A stretch of 64,000 bases of DNA from Candidatus Defluviibacterium haderslevense (GTDB taxonomy: Bacteria > Bacteroidota > Bacteroidia > Chitinophagales > Saprospiraceae): assembly GCA_016712225.1 (NCBI GenBank), contig JADJRL010000003.1:3981501-4045500 (forward strand), in the 5' to 3' direction. A program made the position numbers and the translations under genes. Below are positions 18,065-26,828 of the stretch, one piece after another; the first letter of the stretch is position 1, and every line of letters starts with the position of its first letter. The notes under the pieces are model-generated. The model was not told where the DNA came from and searched no databases. It was given only the letters and a program-made list of their open reading frames with translations.

Positions 18065-18406
18065 TTAGTTGGTTGGGGGCAAAATTTGAGTCTGTTCTCC
18101 AAAATAATTGGCAAAATGTCCAAAATCACTTGCTAATTTAGTATTATTAGTTGCTTTTAAATAAGTCTCACTTAAGGCTTTCAAGGTTTGAAACATAAAG
18201 CGATCCATTTCCTGAACTTGCATTTCCTTGGTCCATAGATCTAGTTTCAAAGTATCCATACTTTCTTTTTCAAAAAAAGAAATCAGGATGCCTTTAGCTT
18301 GGGAATAAGAATCTACACCACCATCCTTTGCAATCCATTGTATATCCTCCGGTACATTTTGTGCATCAAGTTGTACTTTAATATGAATATCTGAAGTTTT
18401 TGACAT
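18065..18406 (-). CDS. gldC: Gliding motility protein GldC
   Basis: 113 residues, the usual size for GldC, a small soluble protein found across Bacteroidota and tied to gliding in Flavobacterium johnsoniae, where its exact role is unclear. Family features are the N-terminal SDIHIKVQLDAQNVPEDIQW, the acidic-Gly segment KDGG, and KLDLWTKEMQVQEMDRFMFQTL. There is no signal peptide. It starts two bases after the stop of the DUF4249 lipoprotein gene, so it is probably the last gene of the TonB receptor transcript rather than part of a gliding operon. Confidence 0.88.
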   Translation of the reverse strand: MSKTSDIHIKVQLDAQNVPEDIQWIAKDGGVDSYSQAKGILISFFEKESMDTLKLDLWTKEMQVQEMDRFMFQTLKALSETYLKATNNTKLASDFGHFANYFGEQTQILPPTN

Positions 18407-18408
18407 AA

Positions 18409-19323
18409 TTATTTTACAATAAGTTGATAATTCTTACAAATTTGACCGCCAAAGATACCTAATCCATTGGTAATATTACCATCAATCCGAACATATGAAG
18501 CAAATGGTCCTTGGCGCGTCCTGCTGACTTCCAGGGTGTTCCAAAAATCAAAATGTTCCTTGTCCAGATTACACCATTTAACGATTACTGTGTCCCCTAC
18601 TCTATAATATCCAGATGTCGCTGTGAATTCACTTCCGGGTGCTTGGGCTTTTTGTAACGTAAATTTAAATTGTTGACCATTGAATAATGCATCATCTGTA
18701 ACCGAAGAAAAATTGGGAATCAATGGCTCATGTTGGGTTCCGGTAAAATATCGGTAATAATCTATAACTAATGGATTATCCGAAATGAAACAAAACATTT
18801 GGCGGAAAGTATCATTTGGGGTTCCTGGGATTTTATCAAACCATACAGAATCTATTTTAATAAAACCAGGAATCGTTGTCGTAGATCTAAGGGTATCAGT
18901 TCCGGTTATTACAGATAATTTGTATTGATTTCCAACCTGTAATGGTATTTGTCCATTGATATCAATATAAACACAAAAATTGACACTTATGCTATCCAGG
19001 TTTAATCCAAATCGATCAGCAATTTGTTGTTGTAATGCTTTTGGAATATCGTTTAGACAGATTTCTTGCAATGGATACTGAAGTTGGTTGGTTTCAATAT
19101 TAACTATGGCATTATGAATGAATAAATTTTCGAGTATACTGGCATTTATATTAGAATAAAACCCTAAAGACTTAGTCAAAATCAAATACGGAAATATCGC
19201 TTGATCATTGAGTTCAAGATAAGATTCTACAACATATTTTTCATCTTCTACATTCGTTACCGGAATAAAGGTTTCTTCACAAGACATATTCAACAACAGA
19301 AGTATATAAAGATATCGTTTCAT
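18409..19323 (-). CDS. DUF4249 outer-membrane lipoprotein
   Basis: 304 residues. A short signal peptide ends in a lipobox (LLLNMSC, Cys at about 15), so the mature protein is lipid-anchored. The body matches DUF4249, a beta-rich family found almost only in Bacteroidota beside TonB-dependent receptors: EKYVVESYLELND, YLILTKSLGFYS, and VGNQYKLSV are typical. The gene directly follows the TonB receptor at 19341-21710, so the pair probably forms one uptake complex; substrate unknown. Its ATG lies at the end of an AAAAAGT-rich repeat that also encodes the receptor's C-terminus. Confidence 0.88.
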   Translation of the reverse strand: MKRYLYILLLLNMSCEETFIPVTNVEDEKYVVESYLELNDQAIFPYLILTKSLGFYSNINASILENLFIHNAIVNIETNQLQYPLQEICLNDIPKALQQQIADRFGLNLDSISVNFCVYIDINGQIPLQVGNQYKLSVITGTDTLRSTTTIPGFIKIDSVWFDKIPGTPNDTFRQMFCFISDNPLVIDYYRYFTGTQHEPLIPNFSSVTDDALFNGQQFKFTLQKAQAPGSEFTATSGYYRVGDTVIVKWCNLDKEHFDFWNTLEVSRTRQGPFASYVRIDGNITNGLGIFGGQICKNYQLIVK

Positions 19324-19378
19324 TTTTTACTTTTTACTTTTCACTTTTTACTTTCTTCTTCATACTTTTTACTTTTTG
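19324..19378. repeat. Degenerate AAAAAGT tandem repeat at a gene junction
   Basis: On the plus strand the motif ACTTTTT or a close variant recurs about six times in 55 bases. Read on the minus strand it is AAAAAGT repeated with GAAGAAG interruptions. It covers the last codons and stop of the TonB receptor gene and reaches the DUF4249 ATG. Tracts like this can slip during replication, which would alter the receptor's C-terminal tail or the spacing to the next gene. Confidence 0.7.
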
Positions 19379-21710
19379 ATTTACTATCCCAATAAAAATT
19401 CCAGGTAACCGAAGGAATTATGGTAAAAATAGAAACATTGACTGCTTTTGCAGAACCATTTCCATTCAATATATTGGAACTAAAATCAGTATAGCTGAAA
19501 AATGGATTCTTGTGATTGTAAATATTGTAAATAGAGATTGCCCAACTGGAATGAAACGATTTTTTATGATTACTTACATTGTCATAAACAAAAGAAACAT
19601 CTAGTCGGTGATAGTCTTCAATTCGTGCACTATTTCTTGGACCGTATTCAATATTGGGTTTATTGTCAATGATAAATAAACTTTGTATTGGCGTATATCG
19701 CCGTCCGGTGGCATAAATAAAAGCACCGGATACTTGCCAGTATTTACTTAAATTATAATTTGCAACTATAACTAAATCATGAGGTCGATCATATACAGTT
19801 GGAAATATTCGACCCTGTTCTATTTGATCAAACCATCTTTCTGATCTGGACAATGTGTAACTGATCCATCCATTAAAATCGCCGCGCTTTTTTTTCAAAA
19901 ACAATTCAATGCCATATGCTCTCCCCTTTCCAAAGACAAATTCATTTTCAATCTCTGAGGAAAAAGATTCAACATAACTTTCTCTATAATCCAATTGATT
20001 CCTCAGATCTTTATAATAGGTTTCAACGGAGGTTTCAACTTGGTCATTGAATAAATTGATATAATATCCAATGGCATATTGAATGCCGATCTGCGGTTTT
20101 ACTTTCTTCGTACTGGGCACCCAAATATCCGTAGGTAGTGTACTTCCTGAATTGCTTACGAGGTGTAAATATTGACTGGATAGACTCACACCGCCCTTAA
20201 TGGATGATTGTTCATTGATGCCTTTGTTGAATGTAATCCTGGGCTCAGGGACGATATACGATGTTACGATATCATTTGTATTATATTTTTTTTGAGTGGC
20301 TTCATCAGTATAGGGACCGGTTTGAATAAAATTAGATAATCGAACACCCACATTAAGACTCAATTGTCTTCGGATTTTCCAATCATCTAAAACGTAAATT
20401 TCATTTTCATGTCCGAATTTGGTTTCAACTTTTGAGGTGAAGGTTTCTTCGCCATTGGTACCATAAATGATATTGGGTTGCAATTGATGATAAGTATACC
20501 TAAGTCCTGTTTTAATATGATGTTTAGTATTGGGGTAATAATCAAAATCGATTTTAGCAGAATAATCTTTGACGCCTGAATTTAATTTAAAAACGAATTC
20601 TTCTTGCCCACCATTGATGTTGAAATTATAATTGTTCGAAATGAAAGCAACATTTGCAAAAAGGTTATTTTTAATGATATGATTCCATCTTACAGTTCCA
20701 GTAGCATTTCCATAAGGTAATGATATGGAAAATCCTCTTTCTTGACTTGAAAATGTAAAAACATCTCTTCCGAAATAGCCACTTAAATAAATTCGATCCT
20801 TATGTGATATTCTATAATTTAATTTAGCATTGAGATCATAAAAATAATAATTGGTGCCTGCATATTTTGTTTTATTTATAAAGGGTTGGGCGATATCCAA
20901 TGCATAAGTTCTTCTGGCAGAAAAAATAAATGAAGCCTGCTCTTTTTTTATTGGACCCTGTACAGTTAATCTTGAAGAGATGATTCCGATTCCACCTTCC
21001 ACAACATAATCCTGATCATTACCTTCCTTCATCTGAACATCTATTACCGAAGAAATTCTGCTTCCATAGTCTGCGGGCATGCTGCCTTTGATTAGGGTTA
21101 CATTTTTGATAGCATCAGAATTAAATACGCTGAAAAAACCTAACATATGTCCCGTATTGTAGACTACAGCTTCATCAAGCAGTACCAGATTTTGATCAGG
21201 TCCGCCACCTCGAATATATAGACCCGCGGTGCCTTCAGTAGCTGAAGAAACTCCAGGTAATAATTGCAGCGATTTTAGAAGATCTACTTCACCCATGAGG
21301 CTGGGTAATTTCTTGATTTTATCTAAGCCAAGTTCAATGGTACCCATTTCTGTGCTTTGAACATTCTTTTTTAATTCCTCATCTGTTATTACAATTTCTT
21401 CCATTAATACTCCAGTAGACAATTTCATATCTATCGTTGTATCCTGAGTTAAATTTAAATCCAATTCTTTTGTTGTGTAGCCAACATAGGAATACACTAG
21501 TTTGTGAATGCCTTTTGGAATTTTAATAGAATAGAATCCATAATAATTGGAAATGGTACCTACGCTTTGATCACTTTTTAAATATACATTAGCACCGATT
21601 AATGTTTCGCCAGATTTTTGTTCGGTGATATAACCGTTGATGGTTATCAAAGACTGTGCAGAAGAAAAGTAAGATAAAATTAAAAATAAACTTATAAGAA
21701 TAAGTCTCAT
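19341..21710 (-). CDS. TonB-dependent outer-membrane receptor with CarboxypepD-regulatory-like domain
   Basis: 789 residues. Signal peptide (LILISLFLILSYFSSAQS), an N-terminal CarboxypepD-regulatory-like sandwich at about 20-105 (INGYITEQKSGETLIGANVYLK), a plug domain at about 115-225 (LPSLMGEVDLLKSLQLLPGV, LYIRGGGPDQNLVLLDEAVVYN), then a 22-strand-type barrel. Likely imports a ligand across the outer membrane using TonB/ExbBD energy; the ligand cannot be read from sequence. Partner is the DUF4249 lipoprotein immediately downstream. The usual aromatic end of the last barrel strand (TPSVTWNFYW-like) is followed by a Lys/Ser/Glu tail (about 13 residues) encoded by the AAAAAGT repeat, which is unusual because the barrel normally ends at the final aromatic residue. 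Confidence 0.92.
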   Translation of the reverse strand: MRLILISLFLILSYFSSAQSLITINGYITEQKSGETLIGANVYLKSDQSVGTISNYYGFYSIKIPKGIHKLVYSYVGYTTKELDLNLTQDTTIDMKLSTGVLMEEIVITDEELKKNVQSTEMGTIELGLDKIKKLPSLMGEVDLLKSLQLLPGVSSATEGTAGLYIRGGGPDQNLVLLDEAVVYNTGHMLGFFSVFNSDAIKNVTLIKGSMPADYGSRISSVIDVQMKEGNDQDYVVEGGIGIISSRLTVQGPIKKEQASFIFSARRTYALDIAQPFINKTKYAGTNYYFYDLNAKLNYRISHKDRIYLSGYFGRDVFTFSSQERGFSISLPYGNATGTVRWNHIIKNNLFANVAFISNNYNFNINGGQEEFVFKLNSGVKDYSAKIDFDYYPNTKHHIKTGLRYTYHQLQPNIIYGTNGEETFTSKVETKFGHENEIYVLDDWKIRRQLSLNVGVRLSNFIQTGPYTDEATQKKYNTNDIVTSYIVPEPRITFNKGINEQSSIKGGVSLSSQYLHLVSNSGSTLPTDIWVPSTKKVKPQIGIQYAIGYYINLFNDQVETSVETYYKDLRNQLDYRESYVESFSSEIENEFVFGKGRAYGIELFLKKKRGDFNGWISYTLSRSERWFDQIEQGRIFPTVYDRPHDLVIVANYNLSKYWQVSGAFIYATGRRYTPIQSLFIIDNKPNIEYGPRNSARIEDYHRLDVSFVYDNVSNHKKSFHSSWAISIYNIYNHKNPFFSYTDFSSNILNGNGSAKAVNVSIFTIIPSVTWNFYWDSKSKSKKYEEESKK

Positions 21711-21785
21711 TGGATTGAAATGTTAACCCCAATAGAACCGCAAAGAAAAAGATTAGTTTATCTGAATGGGCTTTATTTTAAATCC

Positions 21786-22544
21786 CTATCGTTTTAATAA
21801 ACTGATAATACCGTAATGACCTCCCAAATGGCCCGCACCACAGCTTGCAAATAAAGATCCGGTTTTGCTCCAATGGATGATTTGTTCTGTTATGGATTGA
21901 TTGCGTTCATAAAGAAATGAATGCCTGTATTGGCCTAACATTTTTTTACTTTTCTTGTAAATGGTAGTTAGGTCTTGTTTTAAATATGAAGCAAGTAATT
22001 GTTTGGATTGTTTTTTTAGTTTGGTGATATTTTTACTGGCATCCAATAACATTTTATACTGTATCGGAAGAGGAATTTGATTCAAATAATTATAATGGGT
22101 TACAAGATCTTCCAGTCCAATACAAATTTTATGATTGCGTTCACCTTGTTCCCAAATCCATTCATCAAGTCCTTGGTGCGTGGCATTATTTGCCAGTATA
22201 TGAATGGAGATGATGTTTAATATTACTAAGGGTTTATACTGTTTGTAACCCGAAATATCCAATCCTAAATATTTGAGGCATCGTTGTTCCAATTTTTCCC
22301 AATGAATATCAGAAATGGATTGATCTGTAATAGGATCAATTAAGATATAATCTTGTAAATTAAATTGTTTGGCTTCCAACAAATGAATTTCAGTTCCAAT
22401 GATGTCTGCCTGAGATAAATATTGGTCAATAGCAAGTTTAATACTCGCCAAGCCAATATCTTCAATATGTATTGTACCTAATAAATAAGAGGTATAGTGC
22501 TGATCTCCTGCTATTTCCCAAAGAACACTTTTTGGCATTGGCAT
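21786..22544 (-). CDS. TraB/GumN family protein
   Basis: 252 residues. Conserved elements at both ends identify the TraB/GumN family (erythromycin-esterase-like/Tiki-type fold): SVLWEI plus SYLLGTIHIED near the N-terminus, and FASCGAGHLGGHYGIISLL at the C-terminus. Conserved His and Glu residues of the family (TIH, GTEIHLL, GHLGG) suggest a metal-dependent hydrolase, related to the Tiki metalloproteases; activity is unproven for most bacterial members. No signal peptide is evident, unlike many GumN proteins, so it may be cytosolic. It sits 75 bases upstream of the TonB receptor gene in the same direction. Confidence 0.85.
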   Translation of the reverse strand: MPMPKSVLWEIAGDQHYTSYLLGTIHIEDIGLASIKLAIDQYLSQADIIGTEIHLLEAKQFNLQDYILIDPITDQSISDIHWEKLEQRCLKYLGLDISGYKQYKPLVILNIISIHILANNATHQGLDEWIWEQGERNHKICIGLEDLVTHYNYLNQIPLPIQYKMLLDASKNITKLKKQSKQLLASYLKQDLTTIYKKSKKMLGQYRHSFLYERNQSITEQIIHWSKTGSLFASCGAGHLGGHYGIISLLKR

Positions 22545-22575
22545 CTTAAGGGAAGTTATTCTATGACCAAACGAA

Positions 22576-23049
22576 CTATCCTACTTCAATAGGAAGGCGA
22601 TTGTTTTGTTTGATTGTAGATAAGTTCATTAAAGTCTTCAATCGTTCAACCTCTTCAATTTGGGACAATTTTTTGAATAAAAGCGCCTCATAAGTTTGCA
22701 TATCCTTAGTGACCACTTTCATGAGTACGTCTGCATCACCAGTAATTATAAAGCACTCAACGATTTCTTCTATTTTTTTGATTTTCTCCATAAAATTATC
22801 CAGCGCTTTAGGCTTATTCCAGGCAATGTTAACCAGGATAAAGGTACTAATAGCTAAATTCACTTTATGGGCATTGATTTTGGCGTGATAGCTTTCGATG
22901 ACACCAGTTTGTTCTAATTTTTTAACCCGTTCTAAGGTTGGAGCCGGAGAAAGTCCTATTTTTTTAGATAATTCCAGATTGGTTATTTTACTATTCTCCT
23001 GAAGTATGTTTAGGATTTTTACATCGATTTTGTCTAATTTATCTGTCAT
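22576..23049 (-). CDS. Lrp/AsnC family transcriptional regulator
   Basis: 157 residues, standard for the family. The N-terminal winged HTH covers about 5-60 (LDKIDVKILNILQENSKITNLELSKKIGLSPAPTLERVKKLEQTGVI); the C-terminal RAM ligand-binding/oligomerisation domain covers about 65-145 (FILVNIAW, ECFIITGDADVLMKVV). Such proteins sense amino acids or related metabolites and bind DNA as octamers. 700 bases without a clear gene lie upstream and include a 9-bp hairpin (23212-23234), a possible binding site. Confidence 0.94.
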   Translation of the reverse strand: MTDKLDKIDVKILNILQENSKITNLELSKKIGLSPAPTLERVKKLEQTGVIESYHAKINAHKVNLAISTFILVNIAWNKPKALDNFMEKIKKIEEIVECFIITGDADVLMKVVTKDMQTYEALLFKKLSQIEEVERLKTLMNLSTIKQNNRLPIEVG

Positions 23050-23746
23050 TTTGAAATTTTTAAAATTAAAAATGGTATTTGTTATTAAAACGCCGCTAAA
23101 ATAGAATTTTATTTCGGTACTCAGCTCATTTAACTATTTATTAACAATAAGTTAATTCCAGTATTATTTTAAACGCAAGTTTATACTTAAATATTGAGTT
23201 CAATGCCAGATAATTGCCTAATTTTTAGGCAATTTCAAAATATTATAGGTTTACATGAATATTTGCACAAATCCTTGTATTCCTTAATTAGGATTACAAA
23301 TTAAATTTTCATCTGAATTTTAGAATTTATTTATTAACCTGTATAGCTATTTTAGGATAAGACAGTATGAAGCGCACAGACCTGGATAATTCGTGGAATA
23401 GTCGTGGAATAGTCCTGAAAACTAGCTGGGAAAAAGTAGTATTGGGTTTGGCATATTATAGTCACTAGCGTACTAATTAAGAATTTGCTCCCCCATAAAG
23501 AATCTACGTTTATGATAATAATTATTGATGGATAACTTGAGCTGTAACGCGGTGGATATTCTTTAAGTCTTTAAATAAAGCTCTTTAATCTAATTTAAAA
23601 ATTCTTATATGAGAATATTCTGATAAATGAATTAAAGTCACATATCCTACTTTTACTTTCCTACCAATTTGTATTTAGTATTCACCTACCCCTTGTAAAG
23701 AATAAGATAGTTGGAATAACACTTTCAAAAACTATAATACTTGAAT
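23050..23746. other. Gene-poor intergenic region upstream of lrp
   Basis: About 700 bases with no gene I can support. Visible items are a perfect 9-bp hairpin (23212-23234), an 11-base direct repeat TCGTGGAATAG in tandem (23391-23412), and a 33-codon open frame (23367-23468) with slightly higher GC than its surroundings but no recognisable product. Confidence 0.6.
23212..23234. repeat. 9-bp hairpin AATTGCCTA/TAGGCAATT
   Basis: AATTGCCTA (23212-23220) and TAGGCAATT (23226-23234) form a perfect stem with a five-base loop. There is no T-run on either side, so it is more likely a protein-binding site or part of an RNA than a terminator. It lies 163 bases upstream of the lrp start. Confidence 0.5.
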
Positions 23747-24286
23747 TTATCTCCAATTTATTCTACCATAAAAACTGCCATCTTCTATATTAATCGTGTC
23801 TGGAAATTTACCTATAAAAGAGGTATCCCTTACAACCTGAGCTCTAAAACTTCCTCGAATATCACCGTTTTGTTTATTGAGTTCAGTAATTTCAATATAA
23901 TAATCCGGTTTAGGATTTTTTAATATGTAAGTTCCTGTTACAACATCTCCATCCGATGTAAATTCACAATAAGAAATTCTATTAAATGTATCCAAATAAA
24001 AAGGTTCTATTGGATTCAATTGAAATTTACCAATTTTTAATGAAACATAGTCAATTAATATTTTGCCTCTAAGTTCACCAAATTCATTATATTTATATAT
24101 TAAAATGCCAATACATGTATCGGGTGTACAATATTTTCTAGATTTAAATACACCAGTTTTTCCTTTCCAATCATTACCATTTAATTTTGCTTGCCCTTCG
24201 CCAAAAAATCCATTCTCATCAAATGTAGCATCCTTAACGCATGAATAGATTAGCAATAATAGAACAGCAGATATTATATATTTCAT
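23747..24286 (-). CDS. Putative lipoprotein of unknown function
   Basis: 179 residues. A signal peptide ends in the lipobox LLIYSC (Cys at about 16), so the protein is probably lipid-anchored in the envelope. The mature part is short and beta-rich, beginning GEGQAKLNGNDWKGKTG and ending FRAQVVRDTSF...GSFYGRIN. This pattern, 'GxGxAKLNGxxWxG...F', recalls DUF6252-type Bacteroidota lipoproteins, but I cannot confirm the family. Two cysteines (CTPDTC) may form a disulfide. It is 74 bases downstream of the T9SS cargo gene at 24361 in the same direction; co-transcription is possible. Confidence 0.75.
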   Translation of the reverse strand: MKYIISAVLLLLIYSCVKDATFDENGFFGEGQAKLNGNDWKGKTGVFKSRKYCTPDTCIGILIYKYNEFGELRGKILIDYVSLKIGKFQLNPIEPFYLDTFNRISYCEFTSDGDVVTGTYILKNPKPDYYIEITELNKQNGDIRGSFRAQVVRDTSFIGKFPDTINIEDGSFYGRINWR

Positions 24287-24360
24287 AATTATATTATCAC
24301 TTTTGTTAGCCTCTTCGCTTTGGCATTAGAAATGAAATCATTTACAAATTAATGTAATGA

Positions 24361-25893
24361 TTATTGATTTTGTACAATTAACTTGTCAATAAACCTTCTA
24401 TTTGTTTTTGTATTTATTGCTTCAATTATATAAATTCCGTTATCCAGTTCTGTGGTAGATATACTTCTGTGGTAAGAAAAAGGAGGAATTAAATAGGTTA
24501 ATTTCAATTTTCCCTCAAGACTATATATTTTAAAATTAATATCATCGAACTCATTAGAATATACAATCATTTCATTATTTATTGGATTGGGACCAAAAGT
24601 AAATCTCAACATGCTTGTATCAATTTTTGTATCAATGCAATTTTCTTCTACACAACCATCCATATTAAGTTTAATAAGAACAGCACTATTGTAATAATTA
24701 TTAATTTCCTCATCAAAAATTCCAGTAATCCCAACTACCCAGACATTGCCATTTAATAATTCCATTCCAAAACAAATATCCTGAAGTTGTCCTATATTGT
24801 TCTTCAGGACCCTATTCCAAACAATATCCCCATTGTTATTAAACCCAATACAACTCAATAACCTAATTCTTTTCTGAGGACCATAATCATTTAGATACTT
24901 GCCAATTCCAGCACTTACAAATAACTCAGAAGCTGAATCATATTCGACATAATCCATTTGTTCAAGACCTGGAGAACTAATTTTTCTATCGGATATATCT
25001 TTACTCCATATTTCATATCCTAAACTATCTAATTTAAAAATAATTGGACAAACGGCATACCAATTTTTTAAACTGATATGAACGGTATCTGCTCCAGCAC
25101 AAATATAACTTCCATCACTTTGATAAACAAAATCATTAATATTAGCATATACTTTATGTGCGGTGACTATTTTAATTAATTTCCCATCTTTAGTTAAATG
25201 AATAAAAAAAGAGATTATTGATTTACGATCATTTTGATTAAATTCAGCATCTTTATTCCCAACACATGAAATAATAAGTTGAGAATCCTTTAATATTCTA
25301 ATTTTAGTTGGATAACAACTAAAATAATTAATTTTATATTGGAATTCCCATAATTTAATACCAGAAGTACTGATTTTTGAAATTTGTATCGAAGATAGTC
25401 CATTATTAATTAATTTGGAGTTGTCTACGGAGCTCATAATAAAGTGTTCATTTCCAAATTTAATAAAGTCATGACAAGTATAGAATGTATTTTCCTTTTC
25501 CTTACTTTTATATGTGGCCAATTTTTCAAAACTTGATGAAATGGTATTGTATTTAACTAAACATGATGAAATATAAGGTTCATTTGTAATAGTATATAAG
25601 TCATTATTTATTCTTTCCATTCCAACATTGAACCAATGGTAAGTACTATCATCTTTTAATACATTAAATTCCAGCAAATTGCCCTTATTATCCAATTGAC
25701 TAACCATCAAATCGTTTACATGATCAGTGGTTCTAGTTAAAGATCCAAATGTCCATATTTGATTTTTATAAGTATTTATACCTGTAAATGTTGGATTCCA
25801 ATAATTATCATATTGATATTTATTAAAGATTCCTTGCCCCAATAGTATCTTCGCAAATACAAAAGAGAATAATATAGAAGCAATTATTTTCAA
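24361..25893 (-). CDS. T9SS type A sorting-domain protein
   Basis: 510 residues. Signal peptide (KIIASILFSFVFAKILLGQ), a repetitive beta body with recurring segments such as W..G..T, ISKISTSGIKLWEFQY, FKLDSLGYEIWSKDI and IGFNNNGDIVWNRVLKN (likely a beta-propeller), and a C-terminal type A sorting domain of about 75 residues (FTFGPNPINNEMIVYS, INFKIYSLEGKL, LDNGIYIIEAI, FIDKLIVQN). The sorting domain predicts T9SS secretion and surface anchoring. Catalytic residues are not recognised; the body resembles 'delta-60'-like propeller proteins of unknown role. Confidence 0.85.
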   Translation of the reverse strand: MKIIASILFSFVFAKILLGQGIFNKYQYDNYWNPTFTGINTYKNQIWTFGSLTRTTDHVNDLMVSQLDNKGNLLEFNVLKDDSTYHWFNVGMERINNDLYTITNEPYISSCLVKYNTISSSFEKLATYKSKEKENTFYTCHDFIKFGNEHFIMSSVDNSKLINNGLSSIQISKISTSGIKLWEFQYKINYFSCYPTKIRILKDSQLIISCVGNKDAEFNQNDRKSIISFFIHLTKDGKLIKIVTAHKVYANINDFVYQSDGSYICAGADTVHISLKNWYAVCPIIFKLDSLGYEIWSKDISDRKISSPGLEQMDYVEYDSASELFVSAGIGKYLNDYGPQKRIRLLSCIGFNNNGDIVWNRVLKNNIGQLQDICFGMELLNGNVWVVGITGIFDEEINNYYNSAVLIKLNMDGCVEENCIDTKIDTSMLRFTFGPNPINNEMIVYSNEFDDINFKIYSLEGKLKLTYLIPPFSYHRSISTTELDNGIYIIEAINTKTNRRFIDKLIVQNQ

Positions 25894-25996
25894 AATAATT
25901 TATTTAAATTAAATGTGTTTTGGTTCTCAAAATACAAAATATTATTCAATAGGTATATTTATTGTGAATAAGTCCAATATTAAATTCCATTATGAT

Positions 25997-26034
25997 AAAA
26001 AAAAGCGGCCGCCAACTGAATGAACGACCGCTTT
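25997..26034 (-). terminator. Intrinsic terminator of the DUF1761 gene
   Basis: On the minus strand AAAGCGG-T-CG and CG-G-CCGCTTT form a strong GC-rich stem with a 13-base loop, followed by eight T residues (A-run 25997-26004 on plus). It ends 24 bases past the DUF1761 stop, an almost textbook rho-independent terminator. Confidence 0.9.
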
Positions 26035-26057
26035 AAATATATAACAGGATTATAATT

Positions 26058-26555
26058 CTATTTGAACTGGCTGATTAAACCACCCATAATTCCAAGACTT
26101 ACTGCCCAGTAACCTACATTAATAGCAATATACTTAAATCCTCTTCTCTCATATAAGGCCATCGTGCCGTAGGTAGGCAAGAAAAAGAATAATGCAGCTA
26201 TTACTCCATGTAACACACCATGTTTAAACGTTCTGAAATTGTCTGCATACTTTGGCATTAATGCATTCCAATCCGGATTCGTAATCGGATTGTCATGCAT
26301 TCCTGGTTGGTTTTCTAAAAGAGAAAATAAACCAAATTGATGAATGGCTATAGGATGCATAATAATAGCCAACATGAAACTAAATACAAAGGACAAGATC
26401 ATAACGAGGGTCATGTTATTCCCTTTCATACTTTCTTCCGTCATTCCGGATCCTGCCATCCAGGCATTTCCAAAAACTTTGGGATTGTACCACACAAATC
26501 CAATTACCAGCGGCACCAGGGCAGCGATAAAAGTAATTAACCAATTCATTTCCAT
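26058..26555 (-). CDS. DUF1761 membrane protein
   Basis: 165 residues with four predicted membrane segments (about 4-24, 48-70, 113-133, 142-162). NWLITFIAALVPLVIGFVWYNPKVFGNAWM is the characteristic N-terminus of DUF1761, whose 'GxxWYxPxxFGxxWM' motif is intact. The function of the family is unknown. It is a single-gene unit: a TACATTTG box lies 21 bases upstream and a strong terminator follows. The ATG at 26549 is an alternative start two codons downstream. Confidence 0.87.
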   Translation of the reverse strand: MEMNWLITFIAALVPLVIGFVWYNPKVFGNAWMAGSGMTEESMKGNNMTLVMILSFVFSFMLAIIMHPIAIHQFGLFSLLENQPGMHDNPITNPDWNALMPKYADNFRTFKHGVLHGVIAALFFFLPTYGTMALYERRGFKYIAINVGYWAVSLGIMGGLISQFK

Positions 26556-26575
26556 AATTTTAAGTTTTGTTTACC

Positions 26576-26583
26576 CAAATGTA
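26576..26583 (-). promoter_or_regulatory. -7 promoter box of the DUF1761 gene
   Basis: CAAATGTA on plus reads TACATTTG on minus, an exact TAnnTTTG box 21 bases before the ATG at 26555. No -33 TTTG is seen at the expected distance. Confidence 0.45.
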
Positions 26584-26791
26584 GATGTTTCTTTTTGAAT
26601 TTTTATGATTATATGGTCTTTTTTTATATTATATAATTTTAAATTTAATAATGTCTATCTTATGCCACGTATTCCAACTTACTATTGCTAAACTTTAAGT
26701 CATTAATTCATAAGCTTTTATACTAATTAGATTATCTTGGCAGAATCAATTGGTCAGGGCGCATTGAATTCCTTGATATTCATGAAAAGCT

Positions 26792-26799
26792 TACCTTTG
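26792..26799 (+). promoter_or_regulatory. -7 promoter box of the large T9SS cargo gene
   Basis: TACCTTTG matches TAnnTTTG. Its final G is the first base of an in-frame GTG at 26799, so that GTG would lie upstream of the transcript start; this argues for translation from the ATG at 26829. Confidence 0.5.
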
Positions 26800-26828
26800 T
26801 GCCATCATTCAAAGTTTATTCCATTCAT

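Noticed and set aside
23367..23468. 33-codon ORF upstream of lrp
   Set aside because: No homology seen, no good promoter or conserved feature; too short to support alone.
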